Assembly (NCBI GenBank): GCA_003229915.1
Contig: QIGA01000159.1
Coordinates: 1-15,534, forward strand
Origin: Chloroflexota bacterium
GTDB lineage: Bacteria > Chloroflexota > Dehalococcoidia > SZUA-161
Reading direction: 5' to 3'
Length of the DNA: 15,534 nt
Shown: positions 6,555 through 14,602 of the stretch, piece by piece
Layout: each line of letters begins with the position of its first letter
Position numbering within the stretch: the stretch's first letter is position 1
Translations under genes and position numbers: made by a program
Notes under the pieces: generated by a model
What the model saw: only the letters and a program-made list of their open reading frames with translations
The model's database searches: none
Told to the model about the DNA's origin: nothing

Positions 6555-7598
6555 ATGCTTGTAGTGATGAAAAAAGACTCCACAGAGCAAGAGCTTGCTG
6601 GAGTTATACGAAAGCTCGCCCAGTCTGGTCTAAACGGGCATATGTCAAAGGGCATGGAGCGAACCGTTATCGGGGTGGTGGGCCAAACATACCCCGAACT
6701 GCGTGACACGCTCGAACTCCTTTCTGGGGTCGATGAAGTAATTCCCATCTCGAAACCCTACAAGCTCTCCAGCCGCGAGTTTCAGCCCGAGGGCACCGTA
6801 ATCACGGTTGGCGATGTTGTCATCGGCGGAGACGAGTTGACCGTGATCGCAGGCCCCTGTGCCGCGGAGACGGAGAAGCAGGTCCTGGATACGGCGCGGG
6901 CGGTAAAGGCGGCGGGAGCCAACATCCTGCGCGGCGGCGCATTCAAGCCGAGCACCTCGCCCTACCAATTTCGCGGCCTGGGCAAGCAGGGGCTGGAGAT
7001 GCTGGCCCTGGCGCGCGCCGAAACCGGCCTGCCCTTCATCACCGAGGTCCTTACCCCCCACGATGTTGAGCTTGTCGCGGAGTATGCCGACATCCTCCAA
7101 ATCGGGGCACGCAACATGCAGAACTTCAACCTCCTCGATGAGGTAGGCAAGGGCAGGAAGCCCGTGATGCTCAAACGGGGAATGTCGGCCACCATCCAGG
7201 AATGGCTGCTATCCGCGGAATACATCCTGTCCCAGGGCAACCGCCAGTTGCTACTCTGTGAGCGAGGCATCCGCACCTTTGAAACCTACACCCGCAATAC
7301 ACTGGACATAAGCGCCATACCTATCATCAAGAGGCTAAGCCACCTTCCCATCATCGGCGACCCCAGCCATGGCACGGGGAAGTGGCACCTGGTGACTCCA
7401 CTAGCCCTGGCTGTAGTGGCAGCGGGCGCCGACGGACTCATGATCGAGGTCCACCCCAATCCCGATCAGGCGCTCAAAGATGGCGCCCAGTCGCTTACTT
7501 TCGAGAACTTCGAGCAGCTAATGCAGCAGTTGGCCCCAGTGGCTGCCTCAGTGGGGCGCAGGATGCCGATTAAACCTGAAGAGGAGCATGGCGAGTAA
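6555..7598 (+). CDS. aroF: 3-deoxy-7-phosphoheptulonate (DAHP) synthase, type I-beta with N-terminal ferredoxin-like domain
   Basis: The 347-residue protein condenses phosphoenolpyruvate and erythrose 4-phosphate, the first step of the shikimate pathway. Residues 1 to about 70 form the ferredoxin-like/ACT-like domain that in Thermotoga-type enzymes mediates feedback by aromatic amino acids. The barrel follows, with AGPCAAE (99-105), RGGAFKPSTSPYQFRGLG (126-143), GARNMQNF (184-191), KRGMSATIQEW (207-217) and GDPSHGTGK (268-276). Metal ligands Cys102, His272, Glu298 and Asp309 fall at the same numbers as I recall for the Thermotoga maritima enzyme. It lies between aroH (22 bases before) and the endonuclease IV-like gene, whose start overlaps its last 11 bases. 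The family is certain; the symbol is conventional and aroG would serve equally. Confidence 0.95.
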   Translation: MLVVMKKDSTEQELAGVIRKLAQSGLNGHMSKGMERTVIGVVGQTYPELRDTLELLSGVDEVIPISKPYKLSSREFQPEGTVITVGDVVIGGDELTVIAGPCAAETEKQVLDTARAVKAAGANILRGGAFKPSTSPYQFRGLGKQGLEMLALARAETGLPFITEVLTPHDVELVAEYADILQIGARNMQNFNLLDEVGKGRKPVMLKRGMSATIQEWLLSAEYILSQGNRQLLLCERGIRTFETYTRNTLDISAIPIIKRLSHLPIIGDPSHGTGKWHLVTPLALAVVAAGADGLMIEVHPNPDQALKDGAQSLTFENFEQLMQQLAPVAASVGRRMPIKPEEEHGE

Positions 7599-8424
7599 AG
7601 AAAGGCTGCTTTTTGGCACCGCGGGGATACCGCTCTCATCCAAAGCGCAATCGACCCAGGCTGGAATCGAGCGCATCCGAGAGCTGGGGCTGGGCTGCAT
7701 GGAGGTGGAGTTTGTGCAGGGTGTGAGGATGGGGCTTCAGGCTGCGGGGGCCGTAGGAGACGTTGCGGCGAAGAGAGGGGTAAGGCTGAGCGCTCACGCC
7801 CCCTATTATATAAACCTAAATGCTCACGAACCCGAGAAAATGGCCGCCAGCCGGGAGCGCATACTCCAGACTGCCCGCATCACCTCTATCCTTGGTGGAA
7901 CAAGCATCGTGTTCCATGCGGCTTACTATCTAAGCGATGCCCCTTCCAAAGTGCATGCCACAGTGAAACAGAACCTCGAGCAGATAGTGTCGAAGATGAG
8001 GGCGGAGGACAACCGCGTGTGGTTAAGACCGGAGACCACCGGGAAAGAGAGCCAATTTGGCACGCTGGATGAGGTTCTGCAGCTTAGCGCAGAGGTGGAA
8101 GGAGTAGCCCCGGCCATCGACTTCGCCCACTTGCACGCCCGCACAGGAGAGGCCAATTCCTACGACGAGTTTGCATCTATTCTGAAGCAAATCGAAGGCA
8201 GTCTGGGAAGAGAAGCTCTGGCCGATATGCACATTCACGTATCAGGCATCGAATACGGGCTTAAAGGTGAGAGACGGCACTTGGTATTCGCTGCCTCGGA
8301 CTTCGAGTATGCTGAGCTGCTCAGGGCGTTGAAGGATTTCGAAGCGGGAGGGCTGTTGATCTGTGAGAGCCCCAACCTTGAAGAGGATGCCCTTCTGCTA
8401 CAGCAGACCTATGATGCGCTATGA
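7588..8424 (+). CDS. Endonuclease IV-like (AP endonuclease family 2) TIM-barrel protein
   Basis: The 278-residue protein matches Nfo, a three-metal TIM-barrel apurinic/apyrimidinic endonuclease of base-excision repair. Expected metal ligands are visible: His70 (SAHAPYY), His110 (FHAA), Glu149 (RPETTG), Asp178 and His181 (IDFAH), a His in DMHIHVSG (215 or 217), His231 and Glu260 (CESPNLEEDALLL). The Asp-x-His that supplies a ligand in Escherichia coli Nfo reads GERRH here, so the Asp is Arg229 with Glu228 beside it. Methanogen homologues as I recall them share the GIEYGxKGERxHL form, so this may be a subfamily with changed metal binding or substrate. The ATG overlaps the preceding stop, with GAGGAG upstream, and its own stop overlaps pyrD, so it is translationally coupled. 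DNA repair is likely but not certain. Confidence 0.85.
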   Translation: MASKERLLFGTAGIPLSSKAQSTQAGIERIRELGLGCMEVEFVQGVRMGLQAAGAVGDVAAKRGVRLSAHAPYYINLNAHEPEKMAASRERILQTARITSILGGTSIVFHAAYYLSDAPSKVHATVKQNLEQIVSKMRAEDNRVWLRPETTGKESQFGTLDEVLQLSAEVEGVAPAIDFAHLHARTGEANSYDEFASILKQIEGSLGREALADMHIHVSGIEYGLKGERRHLVFAASDFEYAELLRALKDFEAGGLLICESPNLEEDALLLQQTYDAL

Positions 8425-9350
8425 AGTCCCCTGACCTTTCCGTTCAACTGGCACCTCAGAATAGCCGGGGCCTGCGTCTGGCCAACCCCGTTACTACCGC
8501 CTCGGGCACCTTTGGCTATGGCGCGGAGTACGCCGAGGTCATCGACGTCCAGAGATTGGGGGCTATCATATGCAAGGGGATAACCCTGAAACCGCGCCAC
8601 GGCAACCCTCAGCCCCGCCTGGTGGAGACAGTTGGAGGAGTGCTCAACTCGATCGGGATGGAGAATATCGGAGTCGACTCGTTGATCAGGGAAAAGGCGC
8701 CCACCTGGGCTGGGTGGAGTGTACCGGTGATCGTCAACGTTCTGGGGCAGAGCACCGAGGAGTATGCCGAGCTGGCTAGGCTGCTCGATGGGGTGACTGG
8801 GGTCAGCGGCATCGAGGTCAACATCAGTTGCCCCAACGTATCCGCGGGGGGAATGGAGTTCGGAGCAAGCCCGGAGGCCGCCGCGGAGGCGACCGACGCC
8901 GTAAAGGCAAACACCACATTGCCGGTCATCGTCAAACTGTCGCCCAACGTCACCGACATCGCCGAGATCGCCTGCGCCGTGGTTGAAGCGGGAGCCGACG
9001 CGCTGTCGCTCATCAATACCCTGAAGGGCATGTCTATTGACCTCGCAAGCCGCAGGCCGGCACTGGGCAACACGGGCGGAGGTCTATCAGGCCCGGCGAT
9101 AAAGCCCATCGCCCTGCACATGGTCTACCAAGTAGCCCAGGCTGTTGAGGTGCCCATCATGGGCTGCGGCGGCATCTCGACAGCAAGCGACGCGCTGGAG
9201 TTCATCTTCGCTGGCGCCAGCGCGGTACAGGTGGGCACGGCTACCTTCACCAACCCGCGTGCGACTCTGGACATACTGGAGGGGATCAAGCGGTTCATGG
9301 AGAAGGAGAGCGTCCACCAGCTCTCGGAGATAATCGGGGCTGCGAAGTGA
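8421..9350 (+). CDS. pyrD: Dihydroorotate dehydrogenase, class 1 (probably 1B, PyrD catalytic subunit)
   Basis: The 309-residue cytosolic flavoprotein oxidises dihydroorotate to orotate in pyrimidine synthesis. Class 1 hallmarks are ANPVTTASGTFGYG near the N-terminus, KGITLKPRHGNPQPR, LNSIGMENIG, and EVNISCPNV with the catalytic Cys137 (class 2 enzymes use Ser). FMN phosphate-binding segments lie near the C-terminus (MGCGGIST, GASAVQVGTA). The 1B form works with PyrK to pass electrons to NAD; pyrK is not in this window, so the 1B call rests on sequence resemblance. It shares an ATGA overlap with the upstream gene and a GTGA overlap with the comF-family gene. Length is normal. Confidence 0.95.
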   Translation: MKSPDLSVQLAPQNSRGLRLANPVTTASGTFGYGAEYAEVIDVQRLGAIICKGITLKPRHGNPQPRLVETVGGVLNSIGMENIGVDSLIREKAPTWAGWSVPVIVNVLGQSTEEYAELARLLDGVTGVSGIEVNISCPNVSAGGMEFGASPEAAAEATDAVKANTTLPVIVKLSPNVTDIAEIACAVVEAGADALSLINTLKGMSIDLASRRPALGNTGGGLSGPAIKPIALHMVYQVAQAVEVPIMGCGGISTASDALEFIFAGASAVQVGTATFTNPRATLDILEGIKRFMEKESVHQLSEIIGAAK

Positions 9351-10075
9351 GTTCATCCCTCTCGCTGCGTCAACTCAAAACATCGCTCCTCGACCTCCTG
9401 TTTCCGTTGCGCTGCCTTGACTGCGGCAGCGAAGGCAGCCTGCTCTGCGAGACATGTCGCCAGAAGCTACCCAGGATAAAGCAACCATTCTGTCAACGCT
9501 GCGGCACGCCCCTCAGCGGAGGAAAGCTGTGCCCTGCCTGCGTCAGCCACCCGCTGACCATGGATGGCATCCGCTCTGTGCTCCTGTTTGGGGGAACCGT
9601 TCGGCAGGCCGTTCACCAGTTCAAGTACAAACACATCACGGCGATGGCCGCTCCTCTCGGGCAGCTAGGGGCTGAATTCTTGCGTACCTACCCCTTGCCG
9701 GGCGAAGTCCTGATGCCAGTGCCTCTGCACCCCAGGCGGCTGCGAGAGCGCGGTTATAATCAGGCGGCGCTGCTGGCAACGGAGATAGGTAAGCTCAGCA
9801 GTTTGCCTGTAGTCGAGGGAGCGCTGCTGCGGCAGCGGGACACTGTTACCCAGGCGAGGGCAGCGAGTGCGGCAGAACGCCGCCGCAATGTGCGTGACGC
9901 TTTTGCCTCCCAGCGTGAGCTGCACGGTGAGAGGGTACTGCTCATCGATGACGTTTGCACTACTGGTGCCACCCTGGATGCCTGCGCCGCGGCTCTCAAG
10001 GCGGCAGGCGCGGGCTCAGTGTGGGGCCTCACCGTAGCCCGCGAGGTTTCCCTGTCCCTTCACCCTGAACCATGA
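9347..10075 (+). CDS. comF: ComF family protein (zinc-ribbon plus phosphoribosyltransferase-like domain)
   Basis: The 242-residue protein starts with GTG at 9347, overlapping the pyrD stop as GTGA. The N-terminal third has four CxxC pairs (Cys23/26, 34/37, 49/52, 62/65), the double zinc ribbon of ComF/GntX proteins. The C-terminal part is a type I phosphoribosyltransferase fold with the PRPP loop VLLIDDVCTTGATL (197-210) and the family block PVPLHPRRLRERGYNQA (125-141). ComF relatives take part in uptake or processing of transforming DNA. Many non-competent bacteria carry one of uncertain role, so presence alone does not prove competence. It is the last gene of the 6164-10075 operon. Confidence 0.92.
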   Translation: MSSSLSLRQLKTSLLDLLFPLRCLDCGSEGSLLCETCRQKLPRIKQPFCQRCGTPLSGGKLCPACVSHPLTMDGIRSVLLFGGTVRQAVHQFKYKHITAMAAPLGQLGAEFLRTYPLPGEVLMPVPLHPRRLRERGYNQAALLATEIGKLSSLPVVEGALLRQRDTVTQARAASAAERRRNVRDAFASQRELHGERVLLIDDVCTTGATLDACAAALKAAGAGSVWGLTVAREVSLSLHPEP

Positions 10076-10212
10076 TTTCAGATTCGAAAGGCTCACAACT
10101 TGGGCGTTTTTGGCGGGCTGCGAGATTCATTGTGAGTCCCATCTCTCGGGGGGAGGGGATTAAAGGGAGGGGAAGCCACTGAAATCCACAGATAAAAGCC
10201 TCAAAACAAACC

Positions 10213-10242
10213 TTGAAAGTCGGGCGGTTTATGGCATAGAAT
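10213..10242 (+). promoter_or_regulatory. Candidate sigma70 promoter for hpf
   Basis: TTGAAA (10213-10218, five of six) and TAGAAT (10237-10242, five of six) are 18 bases apart. Transcription would start near 10249, leaving about 70 bases of leader before the hpf ATG. I see nothing else in the 244-base gap after comF. Confidence 0.6.
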
Positions 10243-10319
10243 AGACTGTGTCGGGCTAACCCAACGGCGCGTGGAACCGGGCTCGCAGAATCATTCATAC
10301 TCAGGGAGGGATAACTGAG

Positions 10320-10880
10320 ATGCAACTCCTCATCAAAGGCAAGAACCTGGAGGTTGAGGAAAAAGCGGAAGAGTACATTCGGAACAAGCTCACCAAGCTG
10401 GAGCGCCACCTCCCTGATCTCGGCGAGGTTAAGGTCGAGCTTGCCCAGGAGATGACGAAGGCAGCGGAGAACCGGTATGTGGTGCAGGTGACCATAAACA
10501 GCCACGGGACGTTGCTCCGTGGAGAGGAGAGGTCGTCCAACATCTTTGCCGCTGTCGATAGCGTCGTCGACGTGTTGACCCGTCAGATCGAGCGATTCAA
10601 AGGCAAGCTCTACCGCAGCAAACGAAGGGCACCATCGAAAGAGCAGATCGCTGCGGAGTTGTCCGGGCTTGAAGAGGAAGCGGAGGTAGAGGATGAGAGG
10701 GCGATAGTGAAGGTCAAGCGTTTCCCGGTAAAGCCGATGTCACCGGAGGAAGCGGTGGATCAGATGGAGCTACTGTCGCACAACTTCTTCATCTTTTTCA
10801 ATGCCGATAACGACCATTTCAGCGTACTGTACCGGCGTGGCGACGGGGACTATGGCCTGATCGAGCCCGATCTGGCTTGA
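10320..10880 (+). CDS. hpf: Ribosome hibernation promoting factor, long form
   Basis: The 186-residue protein has an N-terminal S30AE/YfiA domain (1 to about 100: MQLLIKGKNLEVEEKAEEYI, KLERHLPDLGEVKVE, ERSSNIFAAVDSVVDVLTRQIERFKGKL). A charged linker follows (about 100-128), then the C-terminal dimerisation domain (about 130-186: VKRFPVKPMSPEEAVDQMEL, NFFIFFNADNDHFSVLYRR, GDYGLIEP). Long HPF alone dimerises 70S ribosomes into inactive 100S particles in stationary phase or starvation. GGAGGG precedes the ATG. A predicted promoter lies about 100 bases upstream, so it is probably transcribed alone. In many bacteria hpf precedes secA; here nadE follows. Confidence 0.95.
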   Translation: MQLLIKGKNLEVEEKAEEYIRNKLTKLERHLPDLGEVKVELAQEMTKAAENRYVVQVTINSHGTLLRGEERSSNIFAAVDSVVDVLTRQIERFKGKLYRSKRRAPSKEQIAAELSGLEEEAEVEDERAIVKVKRFPVKPMSPEEAVDQMELLSHNFFIFFNADNDHFSVLYRRGDGDYGLIEPDLA

Positions 10881-10902
10881 TTCGATGGTGTGATTCTTGG
10901 CG

Positions 10903-11016
10903 CACTTCTGAGCGCAGCGATCGTCGTGTCGTAATGTACCAGCAGGATTGCTTCGCCGCCCCTTCGACAGTCCTGCCCTGAGGTTATCGAAGGGCACAGG
11001 GCTCCTCGCAATGACA
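10903..11016. repeat. Nested palindromic intergenic repeat between hpf and nadE
   Basis: An outer repeat reads GCAGGATTGCTTCGCCGC (10942-10959) and resumes as GCTCCTCGCAATGACA (11001-11016); the two halves would join into a common bacterial interspersed repeat. Between them is a different palindromic unit whose ends CCCTTCGA (10960-10967) and TCGAAGGG (10987-10994) are perfectly complementary. A third fragment, ACTTCTGAGCGCAGCG, begins at 10903. The arrangement suggests one repeat inserted into another. The rest of the 281-base gap holds the nadE promoter. Confidence 0.6.
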
Positions 11017-11114
11017 TGTACGAGCATGCGTACCGTGCGCATAACGTAGTGAAACCCACCACCCGTTCTGCCTTTCGCCCCAGGCGCATCGGGGATTGGC
11101 GGGTTACGTTCCAC

Positions 11115-11143
11115 TTCACCCACCCTGCCACTTGTGTTAGAAT
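11115..11143 (+). promoter_or_regulatory. Candidate extended -10 promoter for nadE
   Basis: TTCACC (11115-11120) lies 17 bases before TAGAAT (11138-11143), which carries an upstream TG at the extended -10 position (11135-11136). A transcription start near 11150 would leave only about 11 bases before the nadE ATG. That is too short for a normal Shine-Dalgarno site, and none is visible. Confidence 0.55.
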
Positions 11144-11161
11144 CAGTCATGGTTTTCAATT

Positions 11162-11884
11162 ATGGAAGATTTGGCCCGAAAGCTTGTTGACTGGATTAGA
11201 GAACAGACGGCGGAGGCGGGTTGCCAGGGGGTGGTTTTCGGCCTCAGCGGCGGTTTGGACTCCTCGGTGGTCGCAGCCCTCTGCCAGCGGGCTTTCCCCG
11301 ACAACACTCTCGGTGTTTTGATGCCCTGTTACAGCAGCGAAACAGACCTGGACGACGCCCAACTGGTTGTCCAAGCCCTCGGCACCCGCACCGCAACCGT
11401 GACACTGGACAACGTTTTCGATTCCATCCTTAAGGCTCTTCCCGAAGGAGAGTACGATCCCGCTACCAGGAAGCTGGCCGAGGCTAACCTGAAGCCGAGA
11501 TTGAGGATGACCACCCTGTACTACTTTGCCAACCGGCTCCGCTACCTTGTGGTGGGCACCGGTAACAGGAGCGAGATCGCGGTGGGGTACTGCACTAAGT
11601 ACGGCGACAGCGGCGTGGACATCCTGCCGCTGGGCAATATGCTGAAGAGCCAGGTCAAGGAGCTGGCGATGCACCTCGGCATCCCCAACAGAATAATCGG
11701 GAAGGCCCCTTCGGCCGGTCTCTGGACAGGGCAGACCGACGAGGAGGAGATGGGATTGAGCTACGAGGAACTCGACCGCTATCTGGCAAGCGGGGAGGCG
11801 CCCGAGGAGATTCGCCGCAAGGTCGACGCCCTGACCCGCGCCACAGCCCACAAAGCAGCGCCCCCACCTCGCCCTCCTTTTTGA
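11162..11884 (+). CDS. nadE: NH3-dependent NAD+ synthetase
   Basis: The 240-residue protein adenylates nicotinic acid adenine dinucleotide and amidates it with ammonia, the last step of NAD synthesis. The ATP pyrophosphatase loop SGGLDSS is at about residues 29-35. GTGNRSEIAVGYCTKYGD and the signature PSAGLWTGQTDEEEMG are clear. There is no N-terminal glutaminase (nitrilase) domain, so ammonia rather than glutamine is the likely nitrogen source. The start is fixed by a TAG 24 bases upstream in frame with no other ATG or GTG between. There is no Shine-Dalgarno site, and the predicted leader is very short. Its stop codon overlaps the -35 box of the promoter for the next operon. Confidence 0.94.
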   Translation: MEDLARKLVDWIREQTAEAGCQGVVFGLSGGLDSSVVAALCQRAFPDNTLGVLMPCYSSETDLDDAQLVVQALGTRTATVTLDNVFDSILKALPEGEYDPATRKLAEANLKPRLRMTTLYYFANRLRYLVVGTGNRSEIAVGYCTKYGDSGVDILPLGNMLKSQVKELAMHLGIPNRIIGKAPSAGLWTGQTDEEEMGLSYEELDRYLASGEAPEEIRRKVDALTRATAHKAAPPPRPPF

Positions 11885-11909
11885 CAGCAAAGCTGCAATA
11901 TGTGAAAAT
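11881..11909 (+). promoter_or_regulatory. Candidate promoter for the CoA-transferase pair
   Basis: TTGACA (11881-11886) overlaps the nadE stop codon and lies 17 bases before GAAAAT (11904-11909, four of six). A TG at 11901-11902 makes it an extended -10. Transcription would start near 11916, about 58 bases before the first CoA-transferase ATG. Confidence 0.5.
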
Positions 11910-11973
11910 ACTGAGGCTGCATATCTCAACATGGAGCTAATCTCCAAACAGCCGTTGAAAGGAGTTATCTGCT

Positions 11974-13230
11974 ATGCCTGACGACAAAGAAAAGCCCCCG
12001 ATGTTAGATAGCTACCGGATTTTGGATTTGACCGACGACAGGGGGTCTTTGTGCGGCAAGGTCCTGGCCGAGCTAGGCGCTGATGTGGTAAAGGTGGAGC
12101 CGCCTGGCGGCGACCCTTCCCGCAACATCGGGCCTTACTATCACGACACCCCCGACCCGCAGAAGAGCCTTAACTGGTTTGCTTTCAATATGAACAAGAG
12201 GGGTATAACCCTCAATATCGAGACCAAGGACGGCCAGGAGATCTTCAAGAGGCTGGCGAAGAACGCCGATTTCATCATCGAATCCTTTACCCCCGGATAT
12301 CTGAACAGGCTGGGATTGGGATACAAAGACCTGAGCGAGATCAACCCCAGGATCATCATGACCTCGATCACCCCCTATGGACAGACCGGGCCCTACAGCA
12401 GATTCAACTCTCCCGACCTGATCACCATGTCGATGGCGGGTTACGTCTACATATGCGGTGATTCCGACCGGCCGCCTGTTCGGTTCAGCAGCGACCAGTC
12501 CTACATGCAGGCCAGCATACAGGCGGCAGGGGGCACGCTGATTGCGCATTATTACAGAGAGCTCGGTGGCGAGGGGCAGCATGTTGACGTATCCATGCAG
12601 GAGGCCATGGCGTGGACCCTTTGCTATGCCCCCCATGACTGGTACCTGCTCAAAGCTCTGCACCACACCAGAGAGGGCAGCCGCTGGAAGCGGTTCGGTG
12701 TCACCTACCGGCTGATCTGGCCCTGCAAGGACGGGTATGTCTGCTACCGGCTGCTCATGGCACAGCCGGGGGCGAACGTGATGAACGAGATGATAGGGTC
12801 GATGAACAAGGAGGGGTTGGGGCTGGACATGAAAGGCATCGACTGGGGCACTATGGGCTTCGACCAGATGTCCCAGGAGAACATCAACCACTGGGAAGAC
12901 CAGGTCGGCCAGTATTTCCTCAGGCATACTAAGCGGGAGCTTCACGAGGAAGCGGTGCGGCAGAGGAATGTGCTCCAGCCAGTCAACACCTCCAAGGATA
13001 TCTATGAATCCCCGCAGCTTGCTGCCAGAGATTTCTGGGTTGAGCTGGAACACCCCGAACTGGGCGAGTCCATCACCTACCCCGGCCCTTACTTCAAATC
13101 GACCGAGACAGCGTGGCAAAAAGGGCACAGGGCTCCCCTTATTGGCGAGCACAACGAGGAGATCTACGAGAAAGAACTGGGGCTCTCCAAAGAGGAACTT
13201 TCCATCCTGAAACGGGAAAAGGTTATCTGA
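11974..13230 (+). CDS. Family III CoA-transferase (CaiB/BaiF, formyl-CoA transferase-like), subunit 1
   Basis: The 418-residue protein has the interlocked-ring CoA-transferase features. LAELGADVVKVEPPGGDPSR (31-50) is in the N-terminal Rossmann part. NMNKRGITLNI and ADFIIESFTPGYLNRLGLGY (98-117) follow, then PYGQTGPYSRFNSPDL, and the catalytic Asp174 in FSSDQSYM just before GEGQHVDVSMQEA (199-211). The C-terminus has LIGEHNEEIY, the usual end motif. These enzymes move CoA from a donor thioester to a carboxylic acid; relatives include BbsE/BbsF, CaiB and formyl-CoA transferase. Substrate cannot be read from sequence. GGAG lies nine bases before the ATG. Only 25 bases separate it from a second, divergent paralogue, which suggests a heteromeric enzyme. 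Confidence 0.92.
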   Translation: MPDDKEKPPMLDSYRILDLTDDRGSLCGKVLAELGADVVKVEPPGGDPSRNIGPYYHDTPDPQKSLNWFAFNMNKRGITLNIETKDGQEIFKRLAKNADFIIESFTPGYLNRLGLGYKDLSEINPRIIMTSITPYGQTGPYSRFNSPDLITMSMAGYVYICGDSDRPPVRFSSDQSYMQASIQAAGGTLIAHYYRELGGEGQHVDVSMQEAMAWTLCYAPHDWYLLKALHHTREGSRWKRFGVTYRLIWPCKDGYVCYRLLMAQPGANVMNEMIGSMNKEGLGLDMKGIDWGTMGFDQMSQENINHWEDQVGQYFLRHTKRELHEEAVRQRNVLQPVNTSKDIYESPQLAARDFWVELEHPELGESITYPGPYFKSTETAWQKGHRAPLIGEHNEEIYEKELGLSKEELSILKREKVI

Positions 13231-13255
13231 TCTTTCGAGCGAGAGGGGAATTGAG

Positions 13256-14476
13256 ATGAAGAAGAGATGCGCACTGGAAGGGCTGAAGGTAGTGGATTTC
13301 TCCTGGATTTTCACGGGGCCCATGGTGACCAAATACCTTGGGGATCACGGAGCCGAGGTCATCAAAATAGAATCCGCTGTGAGGCCCGATGGCACCAGGT
13401 TGATGACGCCGTTCGCGGGTGGGGAAATGGGGCTGAACCGCAGCGGCGTGTACGCCAACTACAACGCCAGCAAGTACAGTATGAACCTAAATCTGCGTGA
13501 GGCCCGTGGGGAGGAGGTGGTGAAGAAGCTGGTGAAGAGGGCTGATATAGTGCTGGAGACCTTTGGGCCGGGCGTGATGGGGAGGCTGGGCCTGGACTAT
13601 GACAATTTGAGACAGGTGAAGCCGGACATAATCATGCTCAGCATGAGTATGTTTGGGCAGTACGGGCCCTATGCCAACCAACCCACTTTTGGCCAGCTTC
13701 TGCAGGCGACGAACGGCTTCGTCCATCTCCTCGGCTGGCCCGATCGGTCGCCTGCGCTGCCGGTGGCTGCCTACACCGACTACATCGCGCCGTGGTATGT
13801 TCTAGTCGCCCTGATGGCTGCTCTAGACTATCGGCGACGCACTGGCAAGGGGCAATACGTAGACCTCGCCATGCAGGAGGCCAGCGTACACCTTGCCTCG
13901 CCGGTGGTGATGGACTACACGGTCAACGGGAGGATACAGAACCGCATGGGCAACCGCAACCCTGGCGCCGCGCCCCATGGAGTATACCCCTGTAAGGGTC
14001 GCGAGAGATGGTGTGCCATCGCCGTGTTCAATGACAAAGAGTGGCAGTCCCTATGTAAGGTAATGGGCAACCCCGAATGGACTAAGTCTTCGAAGTTCGA
14101 CACCCTGCTGCACAGGACGGAGAACATCGAGGAGCTGGACAAGCTGATAGGCGCATGGACGCGCAGCTACACGCCGGAAGAGCTCATGGTCAAGCTGCAG
14201 GCGGTAGGGGTGGCGGCTGGGGTGGTGCAGACTGGCGAAGACCTGGTGGATCATGACCCGCAACTGAGGCATCGGAGGCACTTCGTGGAGATGGAGCATG
14301 CTGAGATGGGGAAACATCTCACGGAGAGGCCGCCATACCGGCTGTCCAAGACACCATCGGAGCCTCAGAGGCCCTTTCCCTCCTTCGGCGAGCATACGGA
14401 ATACGTGTGCAAGGAGATCCTGGACATGGGCGATGAGGAGTTCGCCGAACTGATCGGCGCGGGGGTTCTTGCCTGA
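13256..14476 (+). CDS. Family III CoA-transferase (CaiB/BaiF), subunit 2
   Basis: The 406-residue protein opens with ALEGLKVVDFSWIFTGPMVT (6-25) and has YLGDHGAEVIKIES (27-40), the standard N-terminal Rossmann segment. LETFGPGVMGRLGLDY (100-115) and MFGQYGPYANQP follow. The catalytic Asp is Asp175 in AAYTDYIAPW, before GKGQYVDLAMQEA (197-209), and the C-terminus has PFPSFGEHTEYV. Both this and the upstream protein keep the catalytic Asp, so each could be active as a homodimer. Tandem order, different sequences and close spacing favour a heteromer such as BbsEF, the succinyl-CoA:benzylsuccinate CoA-transferase. GAGGGG precedes the ATG. Family certain, substrate unknown. Confidence 0.92.
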   Translation: MKKRCALEGLKVVDFSWIFTGPMVTKYLGDHGAEVIKIESAVRPDGTRLMTPFAGGEMGLNRSGVYANYNASKYSMNLNLREARGEEVVKKLVKRADIVLETFGPGVMGRLGLDYDNLRQVKPDIIMLSMSMFGQYGPYANQPTFGQLLQATNGFVHLLGWPDRSPALPVAAYTDYIAPWYVLVALMAALDYRRRTGKGQYVDLAMQEASVHLASPVVMDYTVNGRIQNRMGNRNPGAAPHGVYPCKGRERWCAIAVFNDKEWQSLCKVMGNPEWTKSSKFDTLLHRTENIEELDKLIGAWTRSYTPEELMVKLQAVGVAAGVVQTGEDLVDHDPQLRHRRHFVEMEHAEMGKHLTERPPYRLSKTPSEPQRPFPSFGEHTEYVCKEILDMGDEEFAELIGAGVLA

Positions 14477-14602
14477 CGAGCAGGAGTACGATATCTTAGG
14501 AAGTCTAAACGACAGGGATGCGCGAAACCTTTTCCAAAGCTAACTACTGCCTCATTCCATAGCTGTGGACATTTCCCCCAAAATCGTTTATCCCAAACCG
14601 GC

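Noticed and set aside
11149..11151. ATG upstream of nadE as an alternative start
   Set aside because: It is out of frame with the nadE coding sequence; an in-frame TAG at 11138 limits the start to 11162.
12073..13332. 419-codon open frame on the minus strand, opposite the first CoA-transferase gene
   Set aside because: The plus strand encodes a full-length family III CoA-transferase with catalytic Asp and a good ribosome site. The antisense frame resembles no family and is a by-product of G+C-rich codon use.
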